Positions 8,130-16,129 of a stretch of 25,090 bases of DNA are shown piece by piece; the stretch's first letter is position 1; each line of letters starts with the position of its first letter. The position numbers and the translations under genes were made by a program. Source of the stretch: Pyropia haitanensis. Its lineage: Eukaryota; Rhodophyta; Bangiophyceae; Bangiales; Bangiaceae. The notes beneath the pieces are model-generated. The model saw nothing but the letters and a program-made list of their open reading frames with translations. It was not told where the DNA came from and made no database searches. The stretch is from contig SDUX01000043.1 of NCBI GenBank assembly GCA_008729055.1, positions 1 to 25,090 of the forward strand. Reading direction: 5' to 3'.

Positions 8130-8588
8130 CTTGGTTCGGATGTCACGCAACATTGCCGCGAATGGAAAGACTTTGTCATCGGGAAACTTCTCCTCAAAAC
8201 TTCTCAGTCCGGCTTCAAGGAGATTCCAATCCCAAACTTCCTCACGAAACATCTCCTGCGGAAGGTTGTGGAATACATCTGCAAGCTCGGCAATAGCCTC
8301 ATGCTTCCCGCCGTATCCAAGATTCCGCAACGCTACGAAAGCATGGTGCATGAGATCACATAATTGCCGTCGCTGGCCTTCAGTGGGCATGGTGGGATCT
8401 CGAACGATTGATTCGTATTCGTTAACCGAGTAGTCGAGTCCCTCATCGCCGACTCCCTTAAGCTCCGTCAGTCGAGATTCGGCCTCAGCAAGCGTCCTGA
8501 AACGTTCGAAGTGCTTAACGTTGCCGGATGGCTCTCGCCCCAGCACGTCCCAGACGGGAACTGTGGGAATGGGATCTACTGAGGCCAT
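8124..8588 (-). CDS. Cassette gene: hypothetical helical protein, 154 aa
   Basis: Starts MASVDPIPTVPVWDVLGRE at 8588 after the leader AAGAAAATG. The middle and C-terminal parts are helical (QLCDLMHHAFVALRNLGYGG, then LADVFHNLPQEMF). They end with an EEKFPDDKVFPFAAMLRD segment. I do not recognise the family. It ends at TAA in the R'' site (CCA TAA CAA). No signal peptide or membrane span. Confidence 0.75.
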   Translation of the reverse strand: MASVDPIPTVPVWDVLGREPSGNVKHFERFRTLAEAESRLTELKGVGDEGLDYSVNEYESIVRDPTMPTEGQRRQLCDLMHHAFVALRNLGYGGKHEAIAELADVFHNLPQEMFREEVWDWNLLEAGLRSFEEKFPDDKVFPFAAMLRDIRTKP

Positions 8589-8594
8589 TTTCTT

Positions 8595-8721
8595 GCCATA
8601 ACGTCAAAGTCCACCTACGCCTGACCGGGAGCGCGGCTTCGACTCGGGGTTGATGGTTGAATTGTCATAGCGGGTTCAAACTCCCGGCGGGTCAGGCGTT
8701 AGGTGCGACGGCTTGTTCTCC
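8595..8721 (-). repeat. attC site 9
   Basis: Arms CCACCTA/CGCCTGACC and GGTCAGGCG-T-TAGGTG pair with one extra base. Identical to attC 12, as part of a duplicated cassette. Confidence 0.93.
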
Positions 8722-8728
8722 GTTTCGA

Positions 8729-9109
8729 TTAGTCTTCAGCGTAGTAAACCTCAAGACGGTTTCCCGATGGGTCTTCAAAGAAAATCGCATAGTAGATCCG
8801 GGTGTAGGGACAATCCTCGGGGCCTTCAATATTGCCGGCACCCGCCTCAGCGATGATCTTCGCCAGTCGATCAACCTCGTCACGGCTTCCGACTGCGAAT
8901 GCGATCCGTGATGCGTTTGGTCTGTGATCTAGGTCTCCAGAAACGCCAAACCAACGAACATCGGGAAGTTCGCCCTCGGTCTGAAAGGAGAATGCATCAT
9001 CGCCAGTCCACTCGTCAGGAAAGCCGAGAGCGGGAAGGAGCTTCGAGTAAAACGGAAACGCTTCATCTACATCCCGAACTCGGAGATCAATATGGCCAAA
9101 GGGATTCAC
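8729..9109 (-). CDS. VOC-superfamily (glyoxalase-like) protein, copy 1, intact
   Basis: This 126-residue protein is a single VOC module: FGHIDLRVRDVDEAFPFY at 4-21, then the C-terminal FFEDPSGNRLEVYYAED. H6 and the Glu of RLEVYY are in the places used for metal binding in glyoxalase, bleomycin-resistance and dioxygenase relatives. The substrate cannot be told from the sequence. There is no ATG in the expected place, so GTG 9109, after an A-rich leader and GGATCC, is the likely start. The whole cassette, attC included, occurs again at 12061-12599, where a one-base deletion breaks the gene. Confidence 0.88.
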   Translation of the reverse strand: MNPFGHIDLRVRDVDEAFPFYSKLLPALGFPDEWTGDDAFSFQTEGELPDVRWFGVSGDLDHRPNASRIAFAVGSRDEVDRLAKIIAEAGAGNIEGPEDCPYTRIYYAIFFEDPSGNRLEVYYAED

Positions 9110-9130
9110 GGATCCGGCAATTGTTTTTTC

Positions 9131-9255
9131 GGAGAACGTTTTAGAGATCCCAGCCCGATATGGGAACGCGATCTCGCACGTAGGTTAGGGATACGAATCA
9201 CGGAAGTCAATCAACTCAGGGCGTTATCGGGCTTGGGATCCTCGGCTTGTTCTGC
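9131..9255 (-). repeat. attC site 10
   Basis: Arms GATCCCA/GCCCGATA and TATCGGGC-T-TGGGATC pair with one extra base. Central GAATCACGGAAGTCAATC block shared with attC 18, 20 and others. Confidence 0.92.
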
Positions 9256-9743
9256 CCGGGTTTTGAAGATCGCCCGCTTCACGGCGCAACAAAACTCGAT
9301 TGCTGATTCGGCTGACTGCTTCGGAGGATAGAAAACGGTAAATGCTGCGACGGCAAATGAGAGAAATCCTGAATTGGTGTGATCATCCTCTCGATAAAAG
9401 ATCTCACCTTCGATGTCTGATCGGAACGCCGAGCCGTTGAGAATCGAGTTCAGCACACTAGGTGTTCGCCCTATCGCCAGCGGTTTAGTGTGAAGACCTA
9501 CTTCCCTTAAATTGAAGATCTCAATGTATCGAAACTTCGTGTCTTCAACGTTGTCACCGCTTTTTATGAGATAAAGCAGTTCAGACCCTTTAAGGAAATA
9601 CCAATGATGCAAAACCTTACACACTGAAGGATTCGATTGCTGGTGTGGATTTGGAGCCGCACATGGTAATCGGCATTAGTATACTCGGTCGGCCAGTCGC
9701 CGACTATTTCCCATGTGAGTTGATCTTCTCTGAGATCGAACAT
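9211..9743 (-). pseudogene. Cassette gene, hypothetical, probable frameshift
   Basis: The canonical leader (CTAAAAAATG) points to ATG 9743, which opens MFDLREDQLTWEIVGDWP. This frame runs through TNADYHVRLQIHTSNR and stops near 9580. The rest is in another frame that can start at GTG 9624 (KVLHHWYFLKGSELLYLIK) and reads to 9211, ending in the attC-encoded tail EQAEDPKPDNALS. Joining the two near 9620 would give one protein of about 175 residues. I do not know the family. The intact IS110 element lies only about 16 bases upstream of the start. Confidence 0.55.
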
Positions 9744-9921
9744 TTTTTAGACAGAGACAATATGGCTGAGCATCGGAACTCAGCTACGTAATCTCATTTA
9801 AAATTCGTGGCGTGTTCTGCTGTAATACTCGTGGGCTATCCGGTCTTGGAAGGTCGGACCTATCCAAAATACTTGGCGCCGGTTGGAGCCGGTCGCTCAA
9901 GCAAACCAACAGAACACGCCA

Positions 9922-11052
9922 ATGAAAATCAAAACCTATATCGGACTCGACGTCCACAAAAACTCCATCGTTGTTGCCATTGCTCACGCAGACGGAACAC
10001 CTCCCCAGCACTACGGCAAGTGGGGCGGATCCAATCTCGCTGTCGAACGCGGTCTTGTGAAACTACTCAAGAAACTGGGACTGACCAAGGCGGAAGTCTC
10101 CCTCGTCTATGAAGCAGGACCGTCGGGCTTTGTTCTCGCGCGAAGGCTTCACCAGCTCGGCTACCACTGCATCATCGTGGGGCCGTCGGAGGTACCCGAG
10201 AAGGCCGGGAAACGAATTAAGACCGACAAGCGCGATGCCCGCAAGCTCGCCCGCCTCCATCGTGCCGGGGAACTGGAGGCCATTCACATTCCCGAGCCAC
10301 AGGACGAAGCCGTGCGCGATCTCTGCCGGGCCAGGACGGACGCTTCCCAGGCACAGGCCCGCTGCAAGCAGCAACTCGGCATGTTCCTGCTGCGAAACGG
10401 ATTCCGCTACGAAGGGAAGACCAACTGGACGCAATCGCACATGAATTACCTTCGCAAACTGCGCATGCCCCACCTTGCCCAACAACTGGTGGCCGAGGAA
10501 TACATTCAGGCAGTGGATGCCGGAGTGGAACGCGTTGCCCGGATTGAACTGCAGATGAAGGAGTTGCTGCCGACCTGGGAGCGCGAACCCTACGTGCGAG
10601 CGTTGATGTGCTTTCGCGGATTCCAGGAAGTGGCCGCGATGACCGAAATTTCCGAGATCAGGGATCTTTCGCGATTCGAGCACCCCCGGCAGTTGATGGG
10701 GTACCTCGGCCTGGTTCCGGATGAAGAATCCAGCGGGGAAAAACGCAGACAGGGAGGCATTACCAAGACTGGCAACGGGCATGCTCGATGGATGTTGATC
10801 GAATGCGCGTCGCATTACTCGCATTCACCGAGGGTGTCCGCGCAGTTATCTGCCCGGCAAGCCGGCCAGAGCCGGGAGATCAGAGCCATCGCGTGGCGGG
10901 CGCAGAACCGGCTCAACTACAAATGGAGGCGGCTCGCGGCCCGCGGGCTTCATCGCAACAAGATCGTCGTGGCCATTGCCCGGGAGTTGTGCGGATTCCT
11001 CTGGGAACTGCATCGGCAAGTGATCCTGGAGCTGCAGGAAAAAGCAGCCTGA
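9922..11052 (+). CDS. IS110-family transposase (DEDD/Ser recombinase)
   Basis: ATG 9922 (MKIKTYIGLDVHKNSIVV) is the likely start, giving 376 residues, normal for the family; the frame is open from 9883. The RuvC-like DEDD residues are visible as D10 (GLDVH), E64 (YEAGPSG), D102 and D105 (KTDKRDARKLA). The C-terminal Transposase_20 domain carries the candidate catalytic serine S271 in ESSGEKRRQGG and the GNGHARW motif. Such enzymes work with an element-encoded guide (bridge/seek) RNA to choose target and donor. The gene looks intact. It is clearly different from the remnant at 1.0-1.5 kb. Confidence 0.95.
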   Translation: MKIKTYIGLDVHKNSIVVAIAHADGTPPQHYGKWGGSNLAVERGLVKLLKKLGLTKAEVSLVYEAGPSGFVLARRLHQLGYHCIIVGPSEVPEKAGKRIKTDKRDARKLARLHRAGELEAIHIPEPQDEAVRDLCRARTDASQAQARCKQQLGMFLLRNGFRYEGKTNWTQSHMNYLRKLRMPHLAQQLVAEEYIQAVDAGVERVARIELQMKELLPTWEREPYVRALMCFRGFQEVAAMTEISEIRDLSRFEHPRQLMGYLGLVPDEESSGEKRRQGGITKTGNGHARWMLIECASHYSHSPRVSAQLSARQAGQSREIRAIAWRAQNRLNYKWRRLAARGLHRNKIVVAIARELCGFLWELHRQVILELQEKAA

Positions 11053-11074
11053 GGAATCCTGACAAAATAACCAA

Positions 11075-11395
11075 GCAGGAAGTTGAAGTGGGTGTAGAGA
11101 GAGGTAGAGACCAGCCCTCGCAGACGTTGTGAGTTAGCCCCGCCCTTCCCCTGGAAGACGGAGTGAGCACTCGATCCGAGAGACGGAGGAAAAGGTCGCG
11201 GTGAATTATTGAAGTGTCGGTAAATCCGTCCTGGAACGGTAAGTCCACAATCGGAGCGAAGCGGAGATGGACGGCCGCAGGCAGCCCGAAGGGTGAGCAA
11301 AGCGAATCAAATATCAGCATACACTGCCTGCGGGAAACCGCTCACCCTACAGCAATCTCTCTACATCCACTTCAGCCTCTTCGAAGAACACGCTC
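11075..11395 (+). ncRNA. Candidate IS1111-type guide (bridge/seek) RNA region
   Basis: Downstream of the transposase, the segment starting at 11079 (GAAGTTGAAGTGGGTGTAGA) pairs with 11358-11382 (CTCTACATCCACTTCAGCC), making a stem of about 24 bp that closes a 250-nt region. Inside it, GCAGGCAG and GGGTGAGC pair with later CTGCCTGC and GCTCACCC in interleaved order, which would form a pseudoknot. The guide RNA of IS1111-group elements is encoded downstream of the transposase, which fits. Which parts would be guide loops cannot be said without mapping the ends. Confidence 0.5.
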
Positions 11396-11456
11396 GCGCG
11401 ACGCCGTATCACGCACGGCTAAATTACGTTTTGTCCTGTTGACAAACACTCAGCCA

Positions 11457-11583
11457 TATCAACGTCAAAGTCCAGTCACGCGCTGCCGAGAGCGCGCTTC
11501 GACTTCGGGGTTGATGATGGAGCGTTCATAAGATTTTCGACTCGCGGCGGGCAGTGCGTTGATCTGCGACGACTTGTTATGCG
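11457..11583 (-). repeat. attC site 11
   Basis: Arms CAGTCA/CGCGCTGCC and GGGCAGTGCG-T-TGATCTG pair with one extra base. The IS110-family element abuts its core (AAC 11461-11463). Confidence 0.88.
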
Positions 11584-12047
11584 CTATTTGGGTGTGACTT
11601 CACGACTCGGAATCCGACTTCGTCACCCGGCCACAGTGCTACCATGTAAGAGTCCTTTCCGTCGAGCTGATCCTCGGTGATGGAATCCAACGCCTTGTAA
11701 TGGGCGCGAACGCCGATACGTGCCAGGGTCGATTGACAGGGTGGCGTGGGAGCCGCCAGTGCATTCGTGAACCTCAATCTGTCCGGACGGAACAGCTATC
11801 GAAGCCTCTACGATGTGATCCCACTCAGCCAATTGAACGAAGGTTCACTATCGTGGATCTCAAGGGCGAACGGAACGGTTGTGTTGCGAGCTGGGCAAAC
11901 GACGAAGACATGACTGGTCGCCTTGGCGCGTGCTTCGATGTCCTCGTCTGACCAATCTTCTGGAGCATGACGTTCGCTCGCAACGGGATCCCAGATATAG
12001 AACTGATGGTAGTCAGCGAAGATCTGAAGATGGACGCGGTGCCTCAT
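11577..12047 (-). pseudogene. Cassette gene, conserved hypothetical, two frameshifts
   Basis: Starts at ATG 12047 (MRHRVHLQIFADYHQFYIWD), after GAAGAAAACATG. It reads FVVCPARNTTVPFALEIHD, then changes frame near 11825 to AEWDHIVEASIAVPSGQIEV and ECTGGSHATLSIDPGTYR. It changes frame again near 11720 to VRAHYKALDSITEDQLDGKD and SYMVALWPGDEVGFRVVK. Together these make one plausible beta-rich protein of about 155 residues, of a kind I recall from other bacteria but cannot name. At least two indels break it. They may be genuine decay or sequencing errors. Confidence 0.65.
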
Positions 12048-12056
12048 GTTTTCTTC

Positions 12057-12182
12057 GCATAACGTCAAAGTCCACCTACGCCTGACCGGGAGCGCGGCTT
12101 CGACTCGGGGTTGATGGTTGAATTGTCATAGCGGGTTCAAACTCCCGGCGGGTCAGGCGTTAGGTGCGACGGCTTGTTCTCC
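12057..12182 (-). repeat. attC site 12
   Basis: Same sequence as attC 9 from the core onward; arms CCACCTA/CGCCTGACC and GGTCAGGCG-T-TAGGTG. Confidence 0.93.
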
Positions 12183-12569
12183 GTTTCGATTAGTCTTCAG
12201 CGTAGTAAACCTCAAGACGGTTTCCCGATGGGTCTTCAAAGAAAATCGCATAGTAGATCCGGGTGTAGGACAATCCTCGGGGCCTTCAATATTGCCGGCA
12301 CCCGCCTCAGCGATGATCTTCGCCAGTCGATCAACCTCGTCACGGCTTCCGACTGCGAATGCGATCCGTGATGCGTTTGGTCTGTGATCTAGGTCTCCAG
12401 AAACGCCAAACCAACGAACATCGGGAAGTTCGCCCTCGGTCTGAAAGGAGAATGCATCATCGCCAGTCCACTCGTCAGGAAAGCCGAGAGCGGGAAGGAG
12501 CTTCGAGTAAAACGGAAACGCTTCATCTACATCCCGAACTCGGAGATCAATATGGCCAAAGGGATTCAC
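12153..12569 (-). pseudogene. VOC-superfamily protein, copy 2, frameshifted
   Basis: The cassette from 12061 to 12599 repeats 8600-9139 almost exactly, but GTAGGGACA has become GTAGGACA near 12268. The shift replaces the last 26 or so residues, including the FEDPSGNRLEVYY region that holds the C-terminal metal ligand. Translation instead runs through attC 12 to a stop at 12153, adding a long tail ending EQAVAPNA. Metal-dependent activity should be lost. The near-identity shows a recent cassette duplication, or re-insertion, with the copies about 3.5 kb apart. Confidence 0.85.
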
Positions 12570-12590
12570 GGATCCGGCAATTGTTTTTTC

Positions 12591-12718
12591 GGAGAACGTT
12601 AAAGCGGACTCGCCTCCTGACGAGAGCCACCTGTTCCATCGTAAATCGGCTCCCGAATTCAGAAAAGAAATTTCGACTGAAAGCGGGTCAGGAGGTTGAG
12701 TCCCGCGAGTTGTTGTGC
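12591..12718 (-). repeat. attC site 13
   Basis: Arms GGACTC.GCCTCCTGAC and GTCAGGAGG-T-TGAGTCC; the right border is GTTGTGCC. Confidence 0.85.
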
Positions 12719-13035
12719 CCGAGCGAATCTCCGGGAGCCGAACCGCAGTTCGAGCATCGCTCCGAATAGTAATTAGAGGACGGAAAGAACCAAGAAGGTT
12801 CGAAGAATCTCTCTCCACAATCAGGACAGCGGAAACGGAGCCATCGCAGGCCGAATGCAGCCCAAGCACAGAACCAAATAATCGAAAATACGGTCAGAAT
12901 TGCTCCTGTAGAAATATCCCCGACTAGCTGGCTTGTTACTATCCCGACTGTAGCCGATGCAGGGATCCACGCGAAGAGCAGAATCCAGTAGAGCGAACGC
13001 GCTCTCTTCATTCTGTGCCATGAGTTTGTATACAT
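12688..13035 (-). CDS. Cassette gene: two-span membrane protein with zinc ribbon
   Basis: ATG 13035 (MYTNSWHRMKRARSLY) follows CCAGGAAAATG and gives 115 residues; upstream codons are inside attC 14. Two hydrophobic segments lie at about 15-37 and 43-62. After them comes a zinc-ribbon-like cytoplasmic end with C70/C73 (CPDC) and C94/C97 (CSNC). The last ten residues come from attC 13. Small proteins with spans plus a CxxC ribbon are common and mostly uncharacterised. Confidence 0.75.
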   Translation of the reverse strand: MYTNSWHRMKRARSLYWILLFAWIPASATVGIVTSQLVGDISTGAILTVFSIIWFCAWAAFGLRWLRFRCPDCGERFFEPSWFFPSSNYYSERCSNCGSAPGDSLGHNNSRDSTS

Positions 13036-13041
13036 TTTCCT

Positions 13042-13168
13042 GGCACAACGTTTGAAGCATGGCAGCCCGATCCGAGAGCGCTGTTTCAGTTGGAAATTAT
13101 GGATTCGAATTAGAGAAGTCAATCAACTTGAGACGGGATCGGGCTTGTCCATCGCTGACTTGTTAGCC
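13042..13168 (-). repeat. attC site 14
   Basis: Arms ATGGCA/GCCCGATCC and GGATCGGGC-T-TGTCCAT pair with one extra base. Confidence 0.9.
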
Positions 13169-13609
13169 TTTCGGGGTTGGCGGTGGCGGCAGGGGGGCAA
13201 GTAGTGTTACGCCCGCCCCTACACGGGCTTTCCATGTAGTAAGCTCGTCGTCCATCCACCATGCTGAGAAAACTGATCCAATCGTTGGATGCTTGTTCAG
13301 AAAGGATTCCGCTTCATCTGGCGGTATGTAGGCAAGGACAGCAGCATGCCCTGGGAAAGGGGATTCACACGTTCTCAGGGATCTAGCCTTAACTCGAACC
13401 TTGCTATTGGGGACTGGAATCGATTTGCCTCGGATTAAGGCGCTCAGGCCCTTCTTGCCGATAACCTCAGCGAACTGGTTACTGTCTAGATTATCTTCTG
13501 TAGAAGTAATAATTACAACCTCTCCCTCGTCAATGCTTTGGATCGCGTGAACTTTCGCGCTACGAAGGGCGTCGACAGTTGCAGTGTCGGTAACGATAGA
13601 ATGGTTCAT
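13163..13609 (-). CDS. Cassette gene: hypothetical protein, 148 aa
   Basis: Starts MNHSIVTDTATVDALRSAK at 13609 after CTCAAAATG. The protein looks soluble: VHAIQSIDEGEVVIITSTED near the start, then a middle AALAYI-like strand region (HAAVLAYIPPDEAESFLNKH). A short hydrophobic VGAGVTLLAPLPPPP lies near the C-terminus. I do not recognise the family. It ends at TAA in the R'' site (GGC TAA CAA). Confidence 0.72.
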   Translation of the reverse strand: MNHSIVTDTATVDALRSAKVHAIQSIDEGEVVIITSTEDNLDSNQFAEVIGKKGLSALIRGKSIPVPNSKVRVKARSLRTCESPFPGHAAVLAYIPPDEAESFLNKHPTIGSVFSAWWMDDELTTWKARVGAGVTLLAPLPPPPTPKG

Positions 13610-13614
13610 TTTGA

Positions 13615-13742
13615 GGCTAACGTCAGAGGTGTGGCAGCGGCTACTGAGTGCGCACCTCCGAAACAGGGTTGAGTGTTGAAGTAAAGAGGGTCATGTCGAC
13701 TTGGAGCGTGTAGCCGCTTGTCCACCACCGCCTTGTTCTGCC
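13615..13742 (-). repeat. attC site 15
   Basis: Arms GTGGCA/GCGGCTAC and GTAGCCGC-T-TGTCCAC pair with one extra base. Confidence 0.9.
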
Positions 13743-14212
13743 TTCGTTTGTTCCAGTGCGAGTTCGAGGGCGAGCTCATCCAGTGCCTCATGGCGCTTCA
13801 GCAAGACCTCCCGACCATTGGCAGTCGGTCGAGTCAGCTGCTTCTTAATTCCAGTGGGCACATGCTCAAGCATCTGGTATCCGCCCCCTTCGGCCCGAAC
13901 CTGATGAAACAAGATGCTCTCAGGGACAAATGGCAAGAACTCGCATCGGAGAAGTTTGCGCGCGACCTCGCACGCCTCGTCGAACGCGTATCGCCGTGAG
14001 TAGTCGGTTGAGGAGAGGATATTCGGTGCGTGAATGCCCCAGTCGTCCTTAATCGGAAATACATAGATCAGTTTCTTAAAGCTCTCGATCCCCGCATCTC
14101 TGTCGTCTGGTTTGAGAACTCCGACGCCGACGGTCTCGCCCATGCTCCAATCTCGTTTGAAAGCTCGAAAGCCTTCGGATTGGAATTGGCTGACTGCTTC
14201 GTCACGCGTCAT
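13691..14212 (-). CDS. Cassette gene: hypothetical protein, 173 aa
   Basis: ATG 14212 (MTRDEAVSQFQSEGFRAFKR) follows an eight-A tract (CCAAAAAAAATG); earlier codons lie inside attC 16. The protein is soluble, with IESFKKLIYVFPIKDDWGIH in the middle. The C-terminal third is a long helix (LLKRHEALDELALELALEQ). The tail EQGGGGQAATRSKST comes from attC 15 via GAACAA in frame. No known domain seen. Confidence 0.72.
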   Translation of the reverse strand: MTRDEAVSQFQSEGFRAFKRDWSMGETVGVGVLKPDDRDAGIESFKKLIYVFPIKDDWGIHAPNILSSTDYSRRYAFDEACEVARKLLRCEFLPFVPESILFHQVRAEGGGYQMLEHVPTGIKKQLTRPTANGREVLLKRHEALDELALELALEQTKAEQGGGGQAATRSKST

Positions 14213-14219
14213 TTTTTTT

Positions 14220-14348
14220 GGCAGAACGTCCGAGCGCTGGCGCCCGCTACCGGGAGCGCCGCGTCGCAACAGCGTTGAGTGTTCGAGTTAAGAAAGTCAT
14301 ATCAACTCACGGCGAGGTAGCGGGTTGTCCAGCCGCGCCTTGTTCGGC
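14220..14348 (-). repeat. attC site 16
   Basis: Arms GCTGGC/GCCCGCTACC and GGTAGCGGGT-TGTCCAGC pair. Confidence 0.88.
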
Positions 14349-14400
14349 TTGGGTCGTTAGGGCGCCTGGGTTCGACGTGTAACCATAGATTACAATCGAG

Positions 14401-14754
14401 TCAGACTCCCCGAGAAAATGGGACTCCGACCCGATGAAGGAGACTGACGAAATCATCGGTGATGTCGTCAAGTCCATCTGGAATGAGGCGCCCGCGATGG
14501 ATCAACCGTTTAGGCCTCACTCGAATCCACTCAATCTCGGAGCTTTGATCGGTTCCGGCTGGCCAGTCGCCGCAATAGTTCACGTCCTCATCGAAGTGTT
14601 GGGGTAAGGCTCCTCCTCTAGAATGTCCTTTCTTTGGAAAGCCGGCGCGAATGGGAGGTCGTTGCCACGGCATCTCGTAACTCCGCCACTTGGTCGCATT
14701 CATCACCGAGGTCAAACCTCGGTCAGAAAGTGCTTCAAGAATCGCTGCCCTCAT
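14401..14754 (-). pseudogene. Cassette gene, DUF6678-like, C-terminal frameshift
   Basis: Starts MRAAILEALSDRGLTSVMNA at 14754. It includes TKWRSYEMPWQRPP and SSEIEWIRVRPK, then DDFVSLLHRVGVP before stopping at 14401. In the next frame the region just after reads GESDSIVIYGYTSNP and then into attC 16. An IEW motif in the middle and a terminal IYGY are, as I recall, features of DUF6678-type proteins, so the true end is probably in that other frame. The indel lies near 14420-14430, next to CCC and TTTT runs. The gene may be functional if this is a sequence error. Role unknown. Confidence 0.6.
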
Positions 14755-14772
14755 CGAGTTTCAATTTTCTGA

Positions 14773-14898
14773 GCCGAACGGAAAGAGTGACCCACAGCCT
14801 ACTGGCAGCGCCACTCCGAAACACAGTTAAATGTAAGAGCTGAGAGGGTCATGTCGACTGGGAACGGTAGGCTGTTGGTGTCCACTTGCTTGTTATGT
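14773..14898 (-). repeat. attC site 17
   Basis: Arms GACCCA/CAGCCTAC and GTAGGCTG-T-TGGTGTCC pair with one extra base. The core side reads GAACGGAAAG, not the usual AACGTC/AACGTT. Confidence 0.88.
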
Positions 14899-15532
14899 GC
14901 ATTGGTTGGTTGCGTCAACACGTCCGGACGTCGATTGATATCGAACACGCAAATCAATCCAGACTCGTCCTCACTCCAGATCCCGACTCCGAATCCCTCG
15001 TATTGAGGGACGATCGCAAACAAATGACCTGAAATATCAGGCTCTTCGTACATCCCTGTCAGTCCTTGACTTGTGCAGAGCTCCTCGAACTGTTCGTAAG
15101 AAAGGTCGTGGGTGCTCTCGAGCTTCAAAGTGACCTGGGGGAATTCGTCTGGATAATCCGGATACGGTAACTCTGGTTCGTCCTCGGCTGGTTGGCTCCC
15201 GAAAAGCACTCCTCGCCGGAAGCGTCGATGCCAGTCTCGGTGATGAAAAAGTCTGTGGTCAAACTCTCCAGATCGAAGTTGAAGATCAGAGGGAGACGGG
15301 TGGGAATCGCAGAGGCTGGCAAAGTAATGCCAAGAGAATCAAGATCGAGTGTGACGACGAGTCTATGAACCTCGGGGGATGCAATCCTTTGCAGTTCGGC
15401 ATCGGTCCGCCAAAAGAGCTTGGTCCGTCTCCGGCTGCTAGAACATATAGTTTCCCATCAAAGAAAATGACCGGCCGAGACAGCTCTTCATATTTGTTTG
15501 AACGCGTGCGAAAGTGTTTCGGGGATCTCCAT
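14880..15532 (-). pseudogene. Cassette gene, hypothetical, several frameshifts
   Basis: The canonical leader GTGAAAAAATG gives ATG 15532 (MEIPETLSHAFKQ), which stops quickly. Other frames continue with YEELSRPVIFFDGKLYVLAA and FGGPMPNCKGLHPP, then HRLVVTLDLDSLGITLPASA to ITETGIDASGEECFSG. The last frame reads AEDEPELPYPDYPDEFPQVT through EQFEELCTSQGLTGMYEEPD to FGVGIWSEDESGLICVFDIN. One protein of about 210 residues with at least three indels explains all of it. The final frame reads on through attC 17 to 14799 with the tail NKQVDTNSLPFPV. Family unknown. Confidence 0.65.
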
Positions 15533-15538
15533 TTTTTC

Positions 15539-15661
15539 ACATAACGTCAAAGAGATCCAGCCCGATAAGGGAGCGCGATCTCGCATGCAGGGTAAGGATT
15601 CGAATCACGGAAGTCAATCAACTCGGGCGTTATCGGCTTGGGATCCTCGTCTTGTTCGCTC
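15539..15661 (-). repeat. attC site 18
   Basis: Arms GATCCA/GCCCGATAA and TTATCGGC-T-TGGGATCC pair with one extra base. Confidence 0.92.
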
Positions 15662-15670
15662 CGGTTTTGT

Positions 15671-15994
15671 TCAGTCGTCAACGAGTTTGGGTGAGATCGT
15701 ATCGCCTTCGCGAAGTGTAACCCGCCGCTCCGGAAACTCAGAGGAATAGTCCGCGAGGCACCCCATCAGTTTCGAGCGTCCTGCAGGGCAATGGGTCTTC
15801 AAATCGGCCAAGCCAGTGACGATCAGATGGGAAGGCATTGTTGATTGGTCGTCATCGGTAATGCAGTCCCAAAAAGCGTCGAAGTTGAAGCCGTAGTAGC
15901 CAGGGAAATCCAGCACCTTGGAGAAATACTCGTGAAGAGTCTCTTCATCATAGATGCCAGACACATCCAAAGTCATCTCGTCTGGCCGTGCCAT
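15671..15994 (-). CDS. Barstar-family (barnase-inhibitor-like) protein
   Basis: ATG 15994 (MARPDEMTLDVSGIYDEETL) follows CTCTAAAAATG and gives 107 residues; the longer frame runs through attC 19. The sequence LHEYFSKVLDFPGYYGFNFD followed by AFWDCITD matches the barstar fold: strand, helix, YYG turn, then the W-D pair that caps the RNase active site in true barstars. Barstar-like proteins neutralise secreted or cell-bound RNases by binding them. No barnase-like partner is in this cassette or its neighbours, so it looks like an orphan immunity protein. The cognate RNase is unknown. Confidence 0.88.
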   Translation of the reverse strand: MARPDEMTLDVSGIYDEETLHEYFSKVLDFPGYYGFNFDAFWDCITDDDQSTMPSHLIVTGLADLKTHCPAGRSKLMGCLADYSSEFPERRVTLREGDTISPKLVDD

Positions 15995-16000
15995 TTTTAG

Positions 16001-16124
16001 AGCGAACGTACTAGAGATACCAGCCTGATAGAGGGCGGCAGTCGATTCTGAAAAGATATCTGAGTTCCGGAAATGCATCAACTCGGAACGTTATCAGGCT
16101 TGGTATCCTCGGCTTGGTTTCGCC
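16001..16124 (-). repeat. attC site 19
   Basis: Arms GATACCA/GCCTGATA and TATCAGGC-T-TGGTATC pair with one extra base. The R'' side reads GCGAAACCAAG instead of GCGAACAAG, a two-base irregularity that could affect recombination. Confidence 0.85.
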
Positions 16125-16129
16125 TGATT

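Larger units (their letters stand above)
9760..11460 (+). mobile_element. IS110-family (IS1111-like) insertion sequence in an attC core
   Basis: Inverted repeats ATATGGCTGAG (9760-9770) and CTCAGCCATAT (11449-11459) bracket one transposase gene and about 400 bp of non-coding DNA downstream of it. Subterminal inverted repeats are typical of the IS1111 group, and an IS1111-attC subgroup is known to target cassette recombination sites. If the element is removed, the flanks GAGACA and AACGTC rejoin to an ordinary cassette junction, so the insertion lies exactly at the attC core. Exact ends are uncertain by a few bases because such elements make little or no target duplication. The element is opposite in direction to the cassettes and must interrupt their leftward transcription. 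Confidence 0.82.

Noticed and set aside
10063..10824. Long minus-strand frame of 253 codons
   Set aside because: It is antisense to the intact IS110-family transposase, whose catalytic motifs are clear.
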